Part shown: one piece after another, positions 29,763 through 38,491 of the stretch | Layout: each line of letters begins with the position of its first letter | Position numbering within the stretch: the stretch's first letter is position 1 | NCBI RefSeq assembly: GCF_000421465.1 | Contig: NZ_ATXB01000001.1 | Span: 62,001-126,000 of the forward strand | Length of the DNA: 64,000 nt | DNA from: Methylohalobius crimeensis 10Ki | GTDB taxonomy: Bacteria; Pseudomonadota; Gammaproteobacteria; Methylococcales; Methylothermaceae | Direction of reading: 5' to 3' | Notes under the pieces: model-generated | Told to the model about the DNA's origin: nothing | Seen by the model: the letters and a program-made list of their open reading frames with translations, nothing else | Database searches by the model: none | Translations under genes and position numbers: made by a program

Positions 29763-31115
29763 ATGGGGTTACTCAGGTATTTTTTTCGCTCACAGGCGGA
29801 CCGGTCGCGTAAACGGCAGGAGGTAGCGGCAAAGCCAGCCTTCGAGCGCGCTTCCTCAATCGACTCCGATTCCGCGCCGATGCTTCCCGAGCAGTTGAGG
29901 AAGCTCATTCCATGCAATCATCTCAATGGGTCCGAACTTAGCTTGTTGCTGCCCGCTTGTCGCAGCCATCGCTATCCGCCGGGTACGCTGTTATTTCAGC
30001 AAGGTCCGAGCGACGGCACCGCTTTTTACTTGTTGGACGGAGAAGTAATGCTGGTGCGTGGTGAGCAGATCCGGGCGGTTTCTTCCGGATCGAAGATGGC
30101 CCAATATCCGCTGGCCTGCGGGAGTCATTACGAAACCACGGCCACCGCCAAAACCGACGTGACTCTGCTGTCCCTGCCGGAATCGGCCATGCTTACCGCC
30201 TTGGAGAATAAGCGCGCCAAGTCCATCGATGCCGCCGGTTTAAGCGTCGATTTCGCGCAATTGCCGGACATTTTACGCCAGAGCGAGGTGTTTTATACCT
30301 TCTGGCGCACTTATCGGGAAAACTCCTTGACCCTGCCGACGCTGCCGCAGGCGGCCATCCGCCTGCGCGCGGCGATGCAAAAAGAGATCGGCGCGGATGA
30401 AGGCGCCCGGATCATTCAAACCGATCCCATCGTCACCGCCCGCTTGATTGAAATCGCCAATAGTCCGCTTTACTCGGGCGTAACCCCCGTAGCCACCTGT
30501 CAGCAGGCGATTGCGCGTATCGGTCTCAATGCCGCCCGACAGTTGGTTACCGCATTGACCGTGGGGCGCTTGTTCCAGTGTCGGCAAAAGAAGGTCCAGC
30601 GCCAAATTCAAAGCATCTGGCGGAACAGTGTGCGGGTTTCATGCTTGAGCTATGTATTGGGGCGCCATATTGGCGGCGTGGACCCGGAGCAGGCTTTGCT
30701 CGCCGGTTTGATGTCCCATGTGGGTGCGTTGCCGTTCTTGTACTTTGCCGCGGATTTCCCCGCCGATTCGCTTTCGGAAAACATGTTGCAGGCCGGGGTA
30801 CGGGCGGTTCGGGGAGGCTTGGGGATTCAGATGCTGAAAGCTTGGGGGTTCCCCGAAGAGATGTGCGGTATTCCCGCTTTTTGCGACGATTGGTTTTATC
30901 ATGCCCCCGGGCCGACCCGCTTGACCGATATCGTGATTCTGGCCCACTGGCATGCCCGTCTGGGGCGGAGAAAAACCGGGGAGCTGCCTCCCATCGAGGT
31001 CTTGCCGGCTTTTCAGAAACTGGATATGCGGCAAATTTCTCCGGAATTCTCACTGAATCTATTGCATAATGCTCAACAGCAAATCGAGCAAGTCCGAATG
31101 TTCTTCGATTACTGA
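29763..31115 (+). CDS. Cyclic-nucleotide-binding-like / HDOD domain regulator (first of two)
   Basis: This 450-residue protein has a CAP-like effector domain (about 55-160: PPGTLLFQQGPSDGTAFYLL and DGEVMLVRG), then an HDOD domain (about 195-400) with LPTLPQAAIRLRAAMQ, IIQTDPIVTARLIEIANSPL and LLAGLMSHVGALPFLYFA. HDOD proteins are output modules of signalling cascades without HD catalysis. The ATG at 29763 follows AGG by 6 bases. A paralogue of the same architecture starts 6 bases after its stop, so the pair arose by tandem duplication and is co-transcribed. Confidence 0.85.
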   Translation: MGLLRYFFRSQADRSRKRQEVAAKPAFERASSIDSDSAPMLPEQLRKLIPCNHLNGSELSLLLPACRSHRYPPGTLLFQQGPSDGTAFYLLDGEVMLVRGEQIRAVSSGSKMAQYPLACGSHYETTATAKTDVTLLSLPESAMLTALENKRAKSIDAAGLSVDFAQLPDILRQSEVFYTFWRTYRENSLTLPTLPQAAIRLRAAMQKEIGADEGARIIQTDPIVTARLIEIANSPLYSGVTPVATCQQAIARIGLNAARQLVTALTVGRLFQCRQKKVQRQIQSIWRNSVRVSCLSYVLGRHIGGVDPEQALLAGLMSHVGALPFLYFAADFPADSLSENMLQAGVRAVRGGLGIQMLKAWGFPEEMCGIPAFCDDWFYHAPGPTRLTDIVILAHWHARLGRRKTGELPPIEVLPAFQKLDMRQISPEFSLNLLHNAQQQIEQVRMFFDY

Positions 31116-31121
31116 AGTTTT

Positions 31122-32435
31122 ATGTTGGAACGACTATTAGGAAAACGGGGCGGTTCGAGCACCGGCCAGGGCCGCAAACCGTCGGGAAAATTTCCGCCGC
31201 GTCCGATTACGGTTACCGAACTTCAGCAGTTGATTCCTTTGCGCAGTCTGAGCGAGGAGGAGTTGAACGCGTTCGCCTTGACCCAGCGGACCGAGACCTA
31301 TGCGCCCGGATCGGTCCTGTTCGAGCGCGGCGAAACCGAGGCGCATGTCTTCTATCTTCTGAGAGGGACGGTGACGATGAGGCTCAATGATGAGCAAAGT
31401 TACGAGGTCGCCGCCGGCACCGCCAAAGCCAGGTTCCCCCTTTCTTCCGGGGAGGCCCACAATACCACCGCGATCGCCCGGACCGACGTGGAGGTGATTC
31501 GGGTCTTGGCCAAGGTCATGCGGAAAAATTTGAAGGATCAGATGGAAGATGACCGGTTGCTGGATCCAAACCGTTGGCGGGCGCCCAAGCAACTCCGTAA
31601 TAGCCAGTTGTTCCAGGCATTTTGCCAAAATTTCCTCAACGAGGAATTGACGCTGCCTACCTTGCCCGATATCGCCCTGGCGCTACGCCGGGCCATCGAA
31701 AAGGAGGATATCGGCGTGGCCGAGGCGGCCAAAATCGTCCAGGCCGACGCTTCCATCGCCGCCAATTTGATGCATATTGCCAACAGTCCCTTGTATCTCG
31801 CCGCGAACCCGGCCCGCACATGCCTGGAAGCGATCAACCGCCTCGGTCTCAGGGCGACGTGCAATCTTACCCTTTCCCTGTGCATGCGCAATGTCTTTAA
31901 ATCCAAAGATGCGTTTTTATGTCAAAAAATGCGCGATTCTTGGCAGGAAGGGCTCCATGTTGCCGCCTTGGCTTACGTCCTGGCCAAGGATAATCACTGG
32001 CACGATCCCGAGGAAGCTTTCCTGGCGGGACTGATCTGCAATATCGGCATCATTCCTTTTTTGACCTTCGCCGACGGCTTTCCCCAGTCCTATTATCAAA
32101 AGGAGGAAGTCGACGCCGCCCTTCCGGTCATTCGCGGCCCTATCGGATACTATATCCTGCAAAAATGGGGTTTTCCGGATGAGTTGGTGGAGATTCCGAG
32201 AAGAGCCGATGTCTGGCATTACGATGACGATCCCGAATTGTCCCTGGGGGATATCGTGATGTTGTCCAGGCTGCACCGCTACATGGAAACCTCCCGCATG
32301 AACGAAGTTCCGCCGATCAACTCCATTCCCGCTTGCAACAAGCTGCGCAACGGCAGCTTGTCGCCTGAATATTCCCTACAAGTGCTTTGCGACGCCCGCA
32401 CCCAGGTACAAGAAATTCTGAGAATTCTGCGCTAA
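31122..32435 (+). CDS. Cyclic-nucleotide-binding-like / HDOD domain regulator (second of two)
   Basis: This 437-residue paralogue of the preceding gene has a CAP-like domain with YAPGSVLFERGETEAHVFYL and LRGTVTMRLND, and an HDOD domain with LTLPTLPDIALALRRAIEKE, IVQADASIAANLMHIANSPL and AFLAGLICNIGIIPFLTFAD. The two have diverged strongly outside these blocks, so they probably receive different signals. No residues specific for cAMP phosphate binding (R-T-A/S-x-x) are obvious in either. It converges with the lytic transglycosylase gene, overlapping by 4 bases. Confidence 0.85.
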   Translation: MLERLLGKRGGSSTGQGRKPSGKFPPRPITVTELQQLIPLRSLSEEELNAFALTQRTETYAPGSVLFERGETEAHVFYLLRGTVTMRLNDEQSYEVAAGTAKARFPLSSGEAHNTTAIARTDVEVIRVLAKVMRKNLKDQMEDDRLLDPNRWRAPKQLRNSQLFQAFCQNFLNEELTLPTLPDIALALRRAIEKEDIGVAEAAKIVQADASIAANLMHIANSPLYLAANPARTCLEAINRLGLRATCNLTLSLCMRNVFKSKDAFLCQKMRDSWQEGLHVAALAYVLAKDNHWHDPEEAFLAGLICNIGIIPFLTFADGFPQSYYQKEEVDAALPVIRGPIGYYILQKWGFPDELVEIPRRADVWHYDDDPELSLGDIVMLSRLHRYMETSRMNEVPPINSIPACNKLRNGSLSPEYSLQVLCDARTQVQEILRILR

Positions 32436-33214
32436 AGGGCGGTCCGGGGAACGGGATGGGTGGTATGGGGATAGGCGGCGACGATCTTGCTCACGTAACG
32501 ACGGGTTTCCCGATAGGGCGGGATTCCCCGGTAACGCTTAACGGCGTTTTCCCCGGCGTTATAGGCCGCCAGCGCCAAGCGTACGTTTCCGTCGAAACGG
32601 CGTAGCAACCAGCGCAGGTAAAGCACCCCCCCGATCATGTTTTCCACCGGATGCAGGCGGTTGACGTGGAACCGCCGGGCAGTGGCGGGCATGAGTTGCA
32701 TCAAGCCATAGGCCATCGAAGGCGACATGGCGGAAGGATTGAAATTCGATTCGGCTTTGATCACCGCCAAGACCAGGCGAGGGTCCACGCCCAATTCATT
32801 CCCCAACAGCTTGGCCCAGGTGGCCACTCTTTCTTTGCTCATGCGTTTGGGGTCGCGGGTGACCGGACAATCGGCATCGCGGCGGGGCGATACGTCGCGG
32901 AAACGCTTGGCCATCCGCCAGGAATAAGGGTCTCCTTGAAGGGCGGCGCGTCGGAACCAGCCCATGGCGACTTCCAGGTTGCGCGGCATCCCGCGGCCGT
33001 TGAAGTACATCCAACCCAGGTGATGCATGGCGATGGGGTCGTTCAAAGCCGCCGCCAGGCAGTACAGGCGAAACGCGTCCGCATATTCCTTTTCGTGTTC
33101 ATGCTGGAGAGCGGCCTGACGCAATTTGGGCGCGGACAGGGAATATTGCTTGGCTTCTGCGGCCGCGAGACATATGAAAAGCACTAATCCAGTGATCCAT
33201 TTTATCCGCACCAT
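32432..33214 (-). CDS. Sel1-like repeat lytic transglycosylase
   Basis: This 260-residue exported protein has a signal peptide (residues 1-21, ending AEA), one or two Sel1-type repeats (AMHHLGWMYFNGRGMPRNLE, then AMGWFRRAALQGD) and a C-terminal SLT domain. Catalytic Glu155 is in VIKAESNFNP. GLMQLMPATARRF, MIGGVLYLRWLL and LALAAYNAGENAVKRY complete the family-1 signature. It cleaves peptidoglycan glycan strands in the periplasm. Such Sel1-SLT proteins often serve envelope machines, but no partner is adjacent here. Confidence 0.92.
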   Translation of the reverse strand: MVRIKWITGLVLFICLAAAEAKQYSLSAPKLRQAALQHEHEKEYADAFRLYCLAAALNDPIAMHHLGWMYFNGRGMPRNLEVAMGWFRRAALQGDPYSWRMAKRFRDVSPRRDADCPVTRDPKRMSKERVATWAKLLGNELGVDPRLVLAVIKAESNFNPSAMSPSMAYGLMQLMPATARRFHVNRLHPVENMIGGVLYLRWLLRRFDGNVRLALAAYNAGENAVKRYRGIPPYRETRRYVSKIVAAYPHTTHPVPRTAL

Positions 33215-33413
33215 GACTGCATCCTCTTGGTTCGGTTTGCTTTGAATACATCCAACGCAATTTTCGAACCAACCCTTGATTTTCCTGGCTTTGGCGAATA
33301 TTACGCCAGAAAATGTAAAAAAATCTGACAGTTGTTATGGCGGAGATTAAACAGCCTCTTATAGGCGGGCAAAAGGGGACGGTTCTGCATTGGATTGGCC
33401 ACTGGAATGGCGG

Positions 33414-34028
33414 TCAGGCAAGCAGGTTTTGCAGAAGTTCGCCCAACGTTTCCTGTTGCCTGTCCAAACGCAGGCGGTCGGCAATCAAAATGCTTTTGAG
33501 TTGACCTAAGGCTTGCTCGAAATGGTCGTTCACGACCAAGTAATCGTATTCGGCGTAGTGGGATATTTCGGCGCGGGCGTCGCGCATGCGCCGGGCGATG
33601 ATGTCTGGTCTGTCCTGGCCGCGTCCGCGCAGCCGTTCTTCCAAAATGTCCCGGGCCGGGGGGAGAATAAAGACGGAACGGCTGTCGGGCAGCTTTTCCC
33701 GCACCTGGCGCGCGCCCTGCCAGTCGATTTCCAATATGACGTCCAGGCTCCGCGCCAGATTTTCCTGAACCTGAGCGCGAGCGGTGCCGTAATAATTATC
33801 GAAGACCCGTGCGTATTCCAGGAAGGCGTCCTCGGCGAGCATGGTTTCAAATTGCTCCCGGGTGACGAAGCAATAATCCTTGCCGTCCACCTCACCGGGT
33901 CGCATGGACCGGGTGGTGTACGAGACGGAAATCACCACATTCTCCAATTCTTCCCGCAATTGTTTCAACAAGCTGGTCTTACCGGCGCCCGACGGGGCGG
34001 AAACGATGAAAAGCGTGCCTTTAGCCAT
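33414..34028 (-). CDS. gmk: Guanylate kinase
   Basis: This 204-residue enzyme phosphorylates GMP to GDP. The P-loop is FIVSAPSGAGKTSLLKQL. The GMP site contains SYTTRSMRPGEVDGKDYCFV, and ILEIDWQGARQVR and FILPPARDILEERLRGRGQD follow. In many bacteria it lies directly downstream of yicC. Here the two are separated by a 6.9 kb insertion with the Mks/Wadjet operon. A roughly 200-base noncoding gap lies on each side. Confidence 0.97.
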   Translation of the reverse strand: MAKGTLFIVSAPSGAGKTSLLKQLREELENVVISVSYTTRSMRPGEVDGKDYCFVTREQFETMLAEDAFLEYARVFDNYYGTARAQVQENLARSLDVILEIDWQGARQVREKLPDSRSVFILPPARDILEERLRGRGQDRPDIIARRMRDARAEISHYAEYDYLVVNDHFEQALGQLKSILIADRLRLDRQQETLGELLQNLLA

Positions 34029-34236
34029 GGTTATTCGGTTTGTTGGATTGGGTTATCGAGTGAAAAAAATTTTATTAAAGCAATTTCCTCGGTCAGCGGT
34101 CCATGCCGTTCGATAAAGTGACACGATTTTACCCCGTGGGATGTTGGACGGTGGGAGCGAGATGACGCTGACGGTTGCTACAAAATAACGTTGGATTTGC
34201 CCTGACTCGTTGGCAAAGATGCCCCGGCTTGATGGG

Positions 34237-35127
34237 TTAGGTCGTGTCCACCCATACCGCCTCTTGCTCCAGCGCCATCCCAAGGGATTGCATCGTCCGG
34301 ATCAGTTCAAGCACTTCCGGTTCCAGCACAAGCTCGGTCAGGCGGCGTTGCGCTGCCTGAAATTCTCTTGCCGTACCTTGCCACAGCTCCGCGTTGCCGT
34401 AACGGCGCAAACGGGATTCCCACGCGGGCATGAGCCAGAGCTGAACGGCGTCGCCCAGCCGTTCCTTGATGCGCGCATAGTTGAGCAGGCCCACCCCATC
34501 GTAGTCGGGAAAGAACCGGACTCTGGCGGCACGGGGCCGTGCCGCCAGCCATTCGATCAATCCCTTGCGCAGTTGACCGCCATAGTAAGCCACACTGGCG
34601 TGCATTCGATCGGGCAGCCAGTCGAGCCGGTCGAACAGCGCCTGATTTTCGACTAGCCAGAGCGTTCCGGCCGTATGCCAGCCACTGTCTTTTCGCATGT
34701 CGTTGTCGATGGCCAGAACGGCAGCGCCTTGCCGGACGGTGGCCAGGTCCAGGTCTAGTCGATGACCGGCGCCATCGCGCCATTGAACCGGGCCGGCCGC
34801 TTTCAGCAGCAGGTAGTGAAGGTCGTGACTGTGGAGGGATCTCTTGCTGAAGCGAGCGCGGGCGATGTTGCCGGCGCGCTTGGGTAGATCGGCATCCAAC
34901 TCGTCCGCGTCGATGGGGGTCAGGTCGCGCCAATGGCGCTCGACCACGGCCGGTTGCACGATGCGGTAGAATACGCCGCGGCCGCGGGGCTGGATCTGCA
35001 CGCTGCCGGTCTGACGGGCGAACGCATCCAGCGCCTTGCGTTGGGCGCTGCTGAGTTGCGAGCCGGCCAGCCGATCGTCTTGGGCCCGACACAGCTTGCC
35101 CAGCGCGGCCCGCAGAGCGCGGCTCAT
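34237..35127 (-). CDS. mksG: Wadjet nuclease subunit MksG/JetD (TOPRIM-like)
   Basis: This 296-residue protein is the DNA-cleaving subunit of the MksBEFG/JetABCD plasmid-restricting condensin. The C-terminal half has a topoisomerase VI-like TOPRIM fold: LWLVENQALFDRLDW carries the conserved Glu160, and RVRFFPDYDGVGLLNYARIK carries Asp208 and Asp210. The N-terminal part is basic and arginine-rich and probably binds DNA or MksB. The ATG at 35127 overlaps the mksB stop, and a longer in-frame start at 35214 would lie inside mksB. It is the last gene of the operon. Confidence 0.88.
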   Translation of the reverse strand: MSRALRAALGKLCRAQDDRLAGSQLSSAQRKALDAFARQTGSVQIQPRGRGVFYRIVQPAVVERHWRDLTPIDADELDADLPKRAGNIARARFSKRSLHSHDLHYLLLKAAGPVQWRDGAGHRLDLDLATVRQGAAVLAIDNDMRKDSGWHTAGTLWLVENQALFDRLDWLPDRMHASVAYYGGQLRKGLIEWLAARPRAARVRFFPDYDGVGLLNYARIKERLGDAVQLWLMPAWESRLRRYGNAELWQGTAREFQAAQRRLTELVLEPEVLELIRTMQSLGMALEQEAVWVDTT

Positions 35128-37889
35128 GGATTTGCCTCGCTCAATGACTCGAGTACCTGCCAGCTCTGACGGCTGATATGGTTTTTGCCGTTGTGATGCT
35201 GGATCGGCACGCAATAGCGAACGGTGGTGAGGGGCGCCGGCGAGGCGAAGATCAGGGCGAAACCGAATTCGTGGGCGGTTTCGATCAGATGGGTCTGGTT
35301 GCGGGCGTCTAGCGCCAGGGCTTCGTCCAGATAGCAGACGGCGCGAACCTGATGCCGCTGATCCTGCATCAGGTGGAGCATCGCCAATCCGGTCACCAGT
35401 TTGGCCATCAGCACCGTGCCGTTGGAGGCGGCGCTGTCGATGTCCTGAAAAGCGTCCGCCGGCTGGTCGAGCTTGCCCACCACGAATTCCAGCCGGAATA
35501 GGTCGGCGACCTTCAATCCCTGGCGCGCATTCCCCTCGTCGATCAGGATCTGCTTGGCCCGATCCAGCTGCTTGTCGTCGAGGACGCTGGCCTGGTTGAA
35601 CAGCTCGAAGCTTTCGCCGGTCTCCACTTGTGCGGCGGTGTCGATCAGGGTGTTGATGGCCGTCACCAGGTGGGTTTCGTCTTGCGGTTCGATTTTGAAG
35701 GTTTTCAGATCCGACAGCTGGCGGTGGCCGATCAGACGGTTGAATTCGCGCATTTTACTTTTGAACGAGAGCAGGCCGTCGCGCAGCTCCCGGAGGCTGG
35801 CGGTCACGTTGACCACGGCGCTGCGCGCCTTCTTCTCCAGCGCCTCTCTCTCCCGGGGCAGTTGCCGGCTGAAGTCGATGATGGCTTTCAGCTCCCGGTC
35901 GGGGCTGTCGCTGTATTGGTACTTGGTCAGGCCGCCGGAATGCAGCTCGCGCAGGTCCGTCCGCAGGGAGTGATCCAGGTCCTGCAGACGGCGGCAGTCG
36001 CGCTGGTAGGTTTGCAGCTTGTCGGCCAGCCGATCCAGCGCCCAGCCGGTTTCTTCCAGCCAGGGGTGATGGTCCAATCGATCCAGATAACCGAAGATCT
36101 CGCTGCTGTCGCCGCGCTGAGTTCGGGCGCGTTCGATGGTCTGGTGCTGATTTCGCAGATTCGCCTGATCCTGCCTGACCCGATCCAGGCGGTCTTGAAG
36201 CTGTTTGGCCGTTTCCTCCGATTGTTTCAGTGCCTGCTCGACTTCATCGAGTTGTTGTTGCAGCTGTGTTTGCCGGTTCCGCCGCTCGGGCGCTTCGTCG
36301 AGCAGCTGTTGCAGCCGGTCATAGTCGGCCAGATCCTGTTCCCGCTGACGTTTTTCCTGTTCCAGTTGGTGCTTCTTGTGCTGCGCATCCGCCAACCGCT
36401 CGGCGGCCTGCAACTGTTCCGCCAACGCCTGCAACTGTTGCCGCGTATCGGTCAGTTGTTCGTCCAATTCCGCTTCGGTCAGCTGTCGGTGCTGCGGACT
36501 CAATGAGGCCAATGTCAGGGACAGGCCGGGCAGTTGCAGCCGGTTCCGATCCGACTGCGCCAGCATCTGCCGCAGCGGCTCGATGTCCAGGGAGAAGGTC
36601 TCCGGCGCCAGCGTCATCACCGGCGGGCTCAATACCCGGTTCAACCGGTCGAGTTGATCCGCCGACAAAGATTCGCCGAGACGGCGATAGAGGTTGTCAT
36701 TCAGGTGCTCGCGCTGTTGTTCCAGCTGCGCCAGCTCGCGTTGCCGGGTTTGTTGATCGCGGCGAATGGCCGACACCGGCCGCCCGCTGATCTGGCCCAG
36801 GAGTGTGGTCTGCCGATCCAGCTGTCGCTCGCACTCCGCCAGCCGATTCTCCAGCTCCTCGCGTTCGTGGACCAAGGCAAACCGGCGGGACAGCGCTTCC
36901 ATTTTCTCATCTTCTTCCCCCAGGGTTTTGCGTTGCTGGGTCAGCTCGAACCGCTCGGTCGTCAATTCCCGGTCGCGCGCGGTCTGCCGGCGCTGCGCTT
37001 CTCGCAGCTCCCTTTCCTGATCGGCCAGGGATTGCTGCCGGCTGTCATAGTGGCTTTGCCAGGCGGCCAGACCCTGATCGACCCGCGGCCGCCAGTCGAT
37101 CAGTTTGCCGCGCAGTTTCAAGCGTTCCTCGTAGTCCCGCGCCATTGCCTCGATGCGTTCGAGCTGATCGACCGCCGCCCGATACTGGTCGCGCTCGGCG
37201 TTGACCTCGGCAAACGCCTTGTCCCATTCTTGTTTGAAATCGATATTGGCGTCCGGCAGGTCGCGCTTGAAGATCTGCAGCAGATAGGCCTTCACATCGG
37301 TCGAGCTGAGCTTGTCGAGCCGCAGGGTGCGGGTCAGCACCTGCTGGAAGGCCTGCGCGTCCGAGGCGTGTTCCAGCTTGAACACGGTAAAGTCCGGCTC
37401 GTTGCCGCTGCGGGTTCTGCGGCCGCCGTAGATCAGGTCGCGGAATTCCGTCGGATTGTATTTGAACACCAGCCGCTCCCGCCGGGCGAGATGGTTGACC
37501 AGCTGCGGTTGAGGTGCCAAGGAGCCGTCCTTTTGCCGATAATCCTCCACCACCAGCGGGCCCTTGTAGGCGAAGTATTCATATTCATGACTGACGCCTT
37601 TGCCGACGCAGCCCAGCACCGCCGTGCCGATCTGGGGCAGGCTCACCTCCAGCAGGATATAGGCGCTGTTGCCGGGAAAGTAGAAGCGGCGGGTCTTGTC
37701 GAAATCGTGGGCGCCGAAATCCATGCGCCGCCGGTCGATGATCAGCAGAAACTGAAGCGCGTTGATCAGGCTGGTCTTGCCCGTGTTGTTGGGCGCGATC
37801 AGGGAAACCGAGTCATCCAAGGGCAATTCGGCCCGCTGATAGCCGGCGCTGCCGAGCAGCACCAGGCGCTGAAAGCCATGTTGAATCAT
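35124..37889 (-). CDS. mksB: SMC-like condensin ATPase MksB/JetC
   Basis: This is a 921-residue SMC/MukB-type ATPase. Walker A is SLIAPNNTGKTSLINALQFL (A32-T39) near the N-terminus. A long coiled coil rich in Gln, Glu, Arg and Leu spans about residues 235-700 with a hinge-like break. The C-terminal head carries Walker B VRAVCYLDEALALDARNQTH and the FALIFASPAP segment. It is shorter than MukB (about 1480) and in the range of MksB. It should load on DNA, extrude loops on small circular DNA and license MksG cleavage. It overlaps both neighbours by four bases. Confidence 0.9.
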   Translation of the reverse strand: MIQHGFQRLVLLGSAGYQRAELPLDDSVSLIAPNNTGKTSLINALQFLLIIDRRRMDFGAHDFDKTRRFYFPGNSAYILLEVSLPQIGTAVLGCVGKGVSHEYEYFAYKGPLVVEDYRQKDGSLAPQPQLVNHLARRERLVFKYNPTEFRDLIYGGRRTRSGNEPDFTVFKLEHASDAQAFQQVLTRTLRLDKLSSTDVKAYLLQIFKRDLPDANIDFKQEWDKAFAEVNAERDQYRAAVDQLERIEAMARDYEERLKLRGKLIDWRPRVDQGLAAWQSHYDSRQQSLADQERELREAQRRQTARDRELTTERFELTQQRKTLGEEDEKMEALSRRFALVHEREELENRLAECERQLDRQTTLLGQISGRPVSAIRRDQQTRQRELAQLEQQREHLNDNLYRRLGESLSADQLDRLNRVLSPPVMTLAPETFSLDIEPLRQMLAQSDRNRLQLPGLSLTLASLSPQHRQLTEAELDEQLTDTRQQLQALAEQLQAAERLADAQHKKHQLEQEKRQREQDLADYDRLQQLLDEAPERRNRQTQLQQQLDEVEQALKQSEETAKQLQDRLDRVRQDQANLRNQHQTIERARTQRGDSSEIFGYLDRLDHHPWLEETGWALDRLADKLQTYQRDCRRLQDLDHSLRTDLRELHSGGLTKYQYSDSPDRELKAIIDFSRQLPREREALEKKARSAVVNVTASLRELRDGLLSFKSKMREFNRLIGHRQLSDLKTFKIEPQDETHLVTAINTLIDTAAQVETGESFELFNQASVLDDKQLDRAKQILIDEGNARQGLKVADLFRLEFVVGKLDQPADAFQDIDSAASNGTVLMAKLVTGLAMLHLMQDQRHQVRAVCYLDEALALDARNQTHLIETAHEFGFALIFASPAPLTTVRYCVPIQHHNGKNHISRQSWQVLESLSEANP

Positions 37890-38491
37890 CGCATATCCTC
37901 GCTTGCGGTCGGCTCGTCCCGATCAAGCTCATCCTCGGCTGCCGCCGGTTCATCCGACGCCTCGCGGCTCTCGGCGGCCAGCGCCTCGAAATGATCGAGG
38001 TAGCGGCACACCGCCGGCAACAGCTGCCAATGGCCGCCGGCTTCCCGCGCAAACCCGAAGCGCGCGGCGGTCTCCAGCAGGCTCGCCAAGCCCTCGGTAT
38101 CCAGCCCCTCGGCGGTCAGCAGCTCCTGATGTTGTTCATGCACGGTGTTCAGCAGCGACCGATCGATCGCCCAGTCGCCGAAGCGCAGCAAGGGCTTGCC
38201 GGCATCCGCCTGGGTATCGAAGATCACCATGAAGAGCAGCGCCAGCTGGCGGGAGGTCTTGTTGACGTTACCGCTGGCTTCCTCGGTATGAAACCAGGCA
38301 AATCCGCGTCCATCCAGTCGCAGATCGTAACCGAGCGCGCCGAAGAGCGCGCGGTAAGCCGCCTCTTCGCGTTCCAGCTCGGCCCACAGCATGGGATCGG
38401 AGAGCCGGTTGATGTGTTTGCCGTTGCCCAATTCCCTGAACAGCGTCGCCAGGTGAGTGAGCCGGTCCAGCGCCAGCGGGGTATCCGTCAT
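37886..38491 (-). CDS. mksE: Condensin subunit MksE/JetB (DUF4194-like)
   Basis: This 201-residue winged-helix KITE-type subunit is equivalent to MukE. Recognisable blocks are FRELGNGKHINRLSDPMLWA, then YRALFGALGYDLRLDGRGFA and TSRQLALLFMVIFD. The tail (about 170-201) is acidic and disordered. It bridges MksF and MksB. The ATG at 38491 overlaps the mksF stop; the in-frame sequence before it is not protein-like. Position and size between the F and B subunits support the call more than any single motif. Confidence 0.85.
   Translation of the reverse strand: MTDTPLALDRLTHLATLFRELGNGKHINRLSDPMLWAELEREEAAYRALFGALGYDLRLDGRGFAWFHTEEASGNVNKTSRQLALLFMVIFDTQADAGKPLLRFGDWAIDRSLLNTVHEQHQELLTAEGLDTEGLASLLETAARFGFAREAGGHWQLLPAVCRYLDHFEALAAESREASDEPAAAEDELDRDEPTASEDMR

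Noticed and set aside
32432-34028. A spot/rpoZ remnant near gmk
   Set aside because: The gap 33215-33413 holds no coding-like sequence and no rpoZ motif on either strand.
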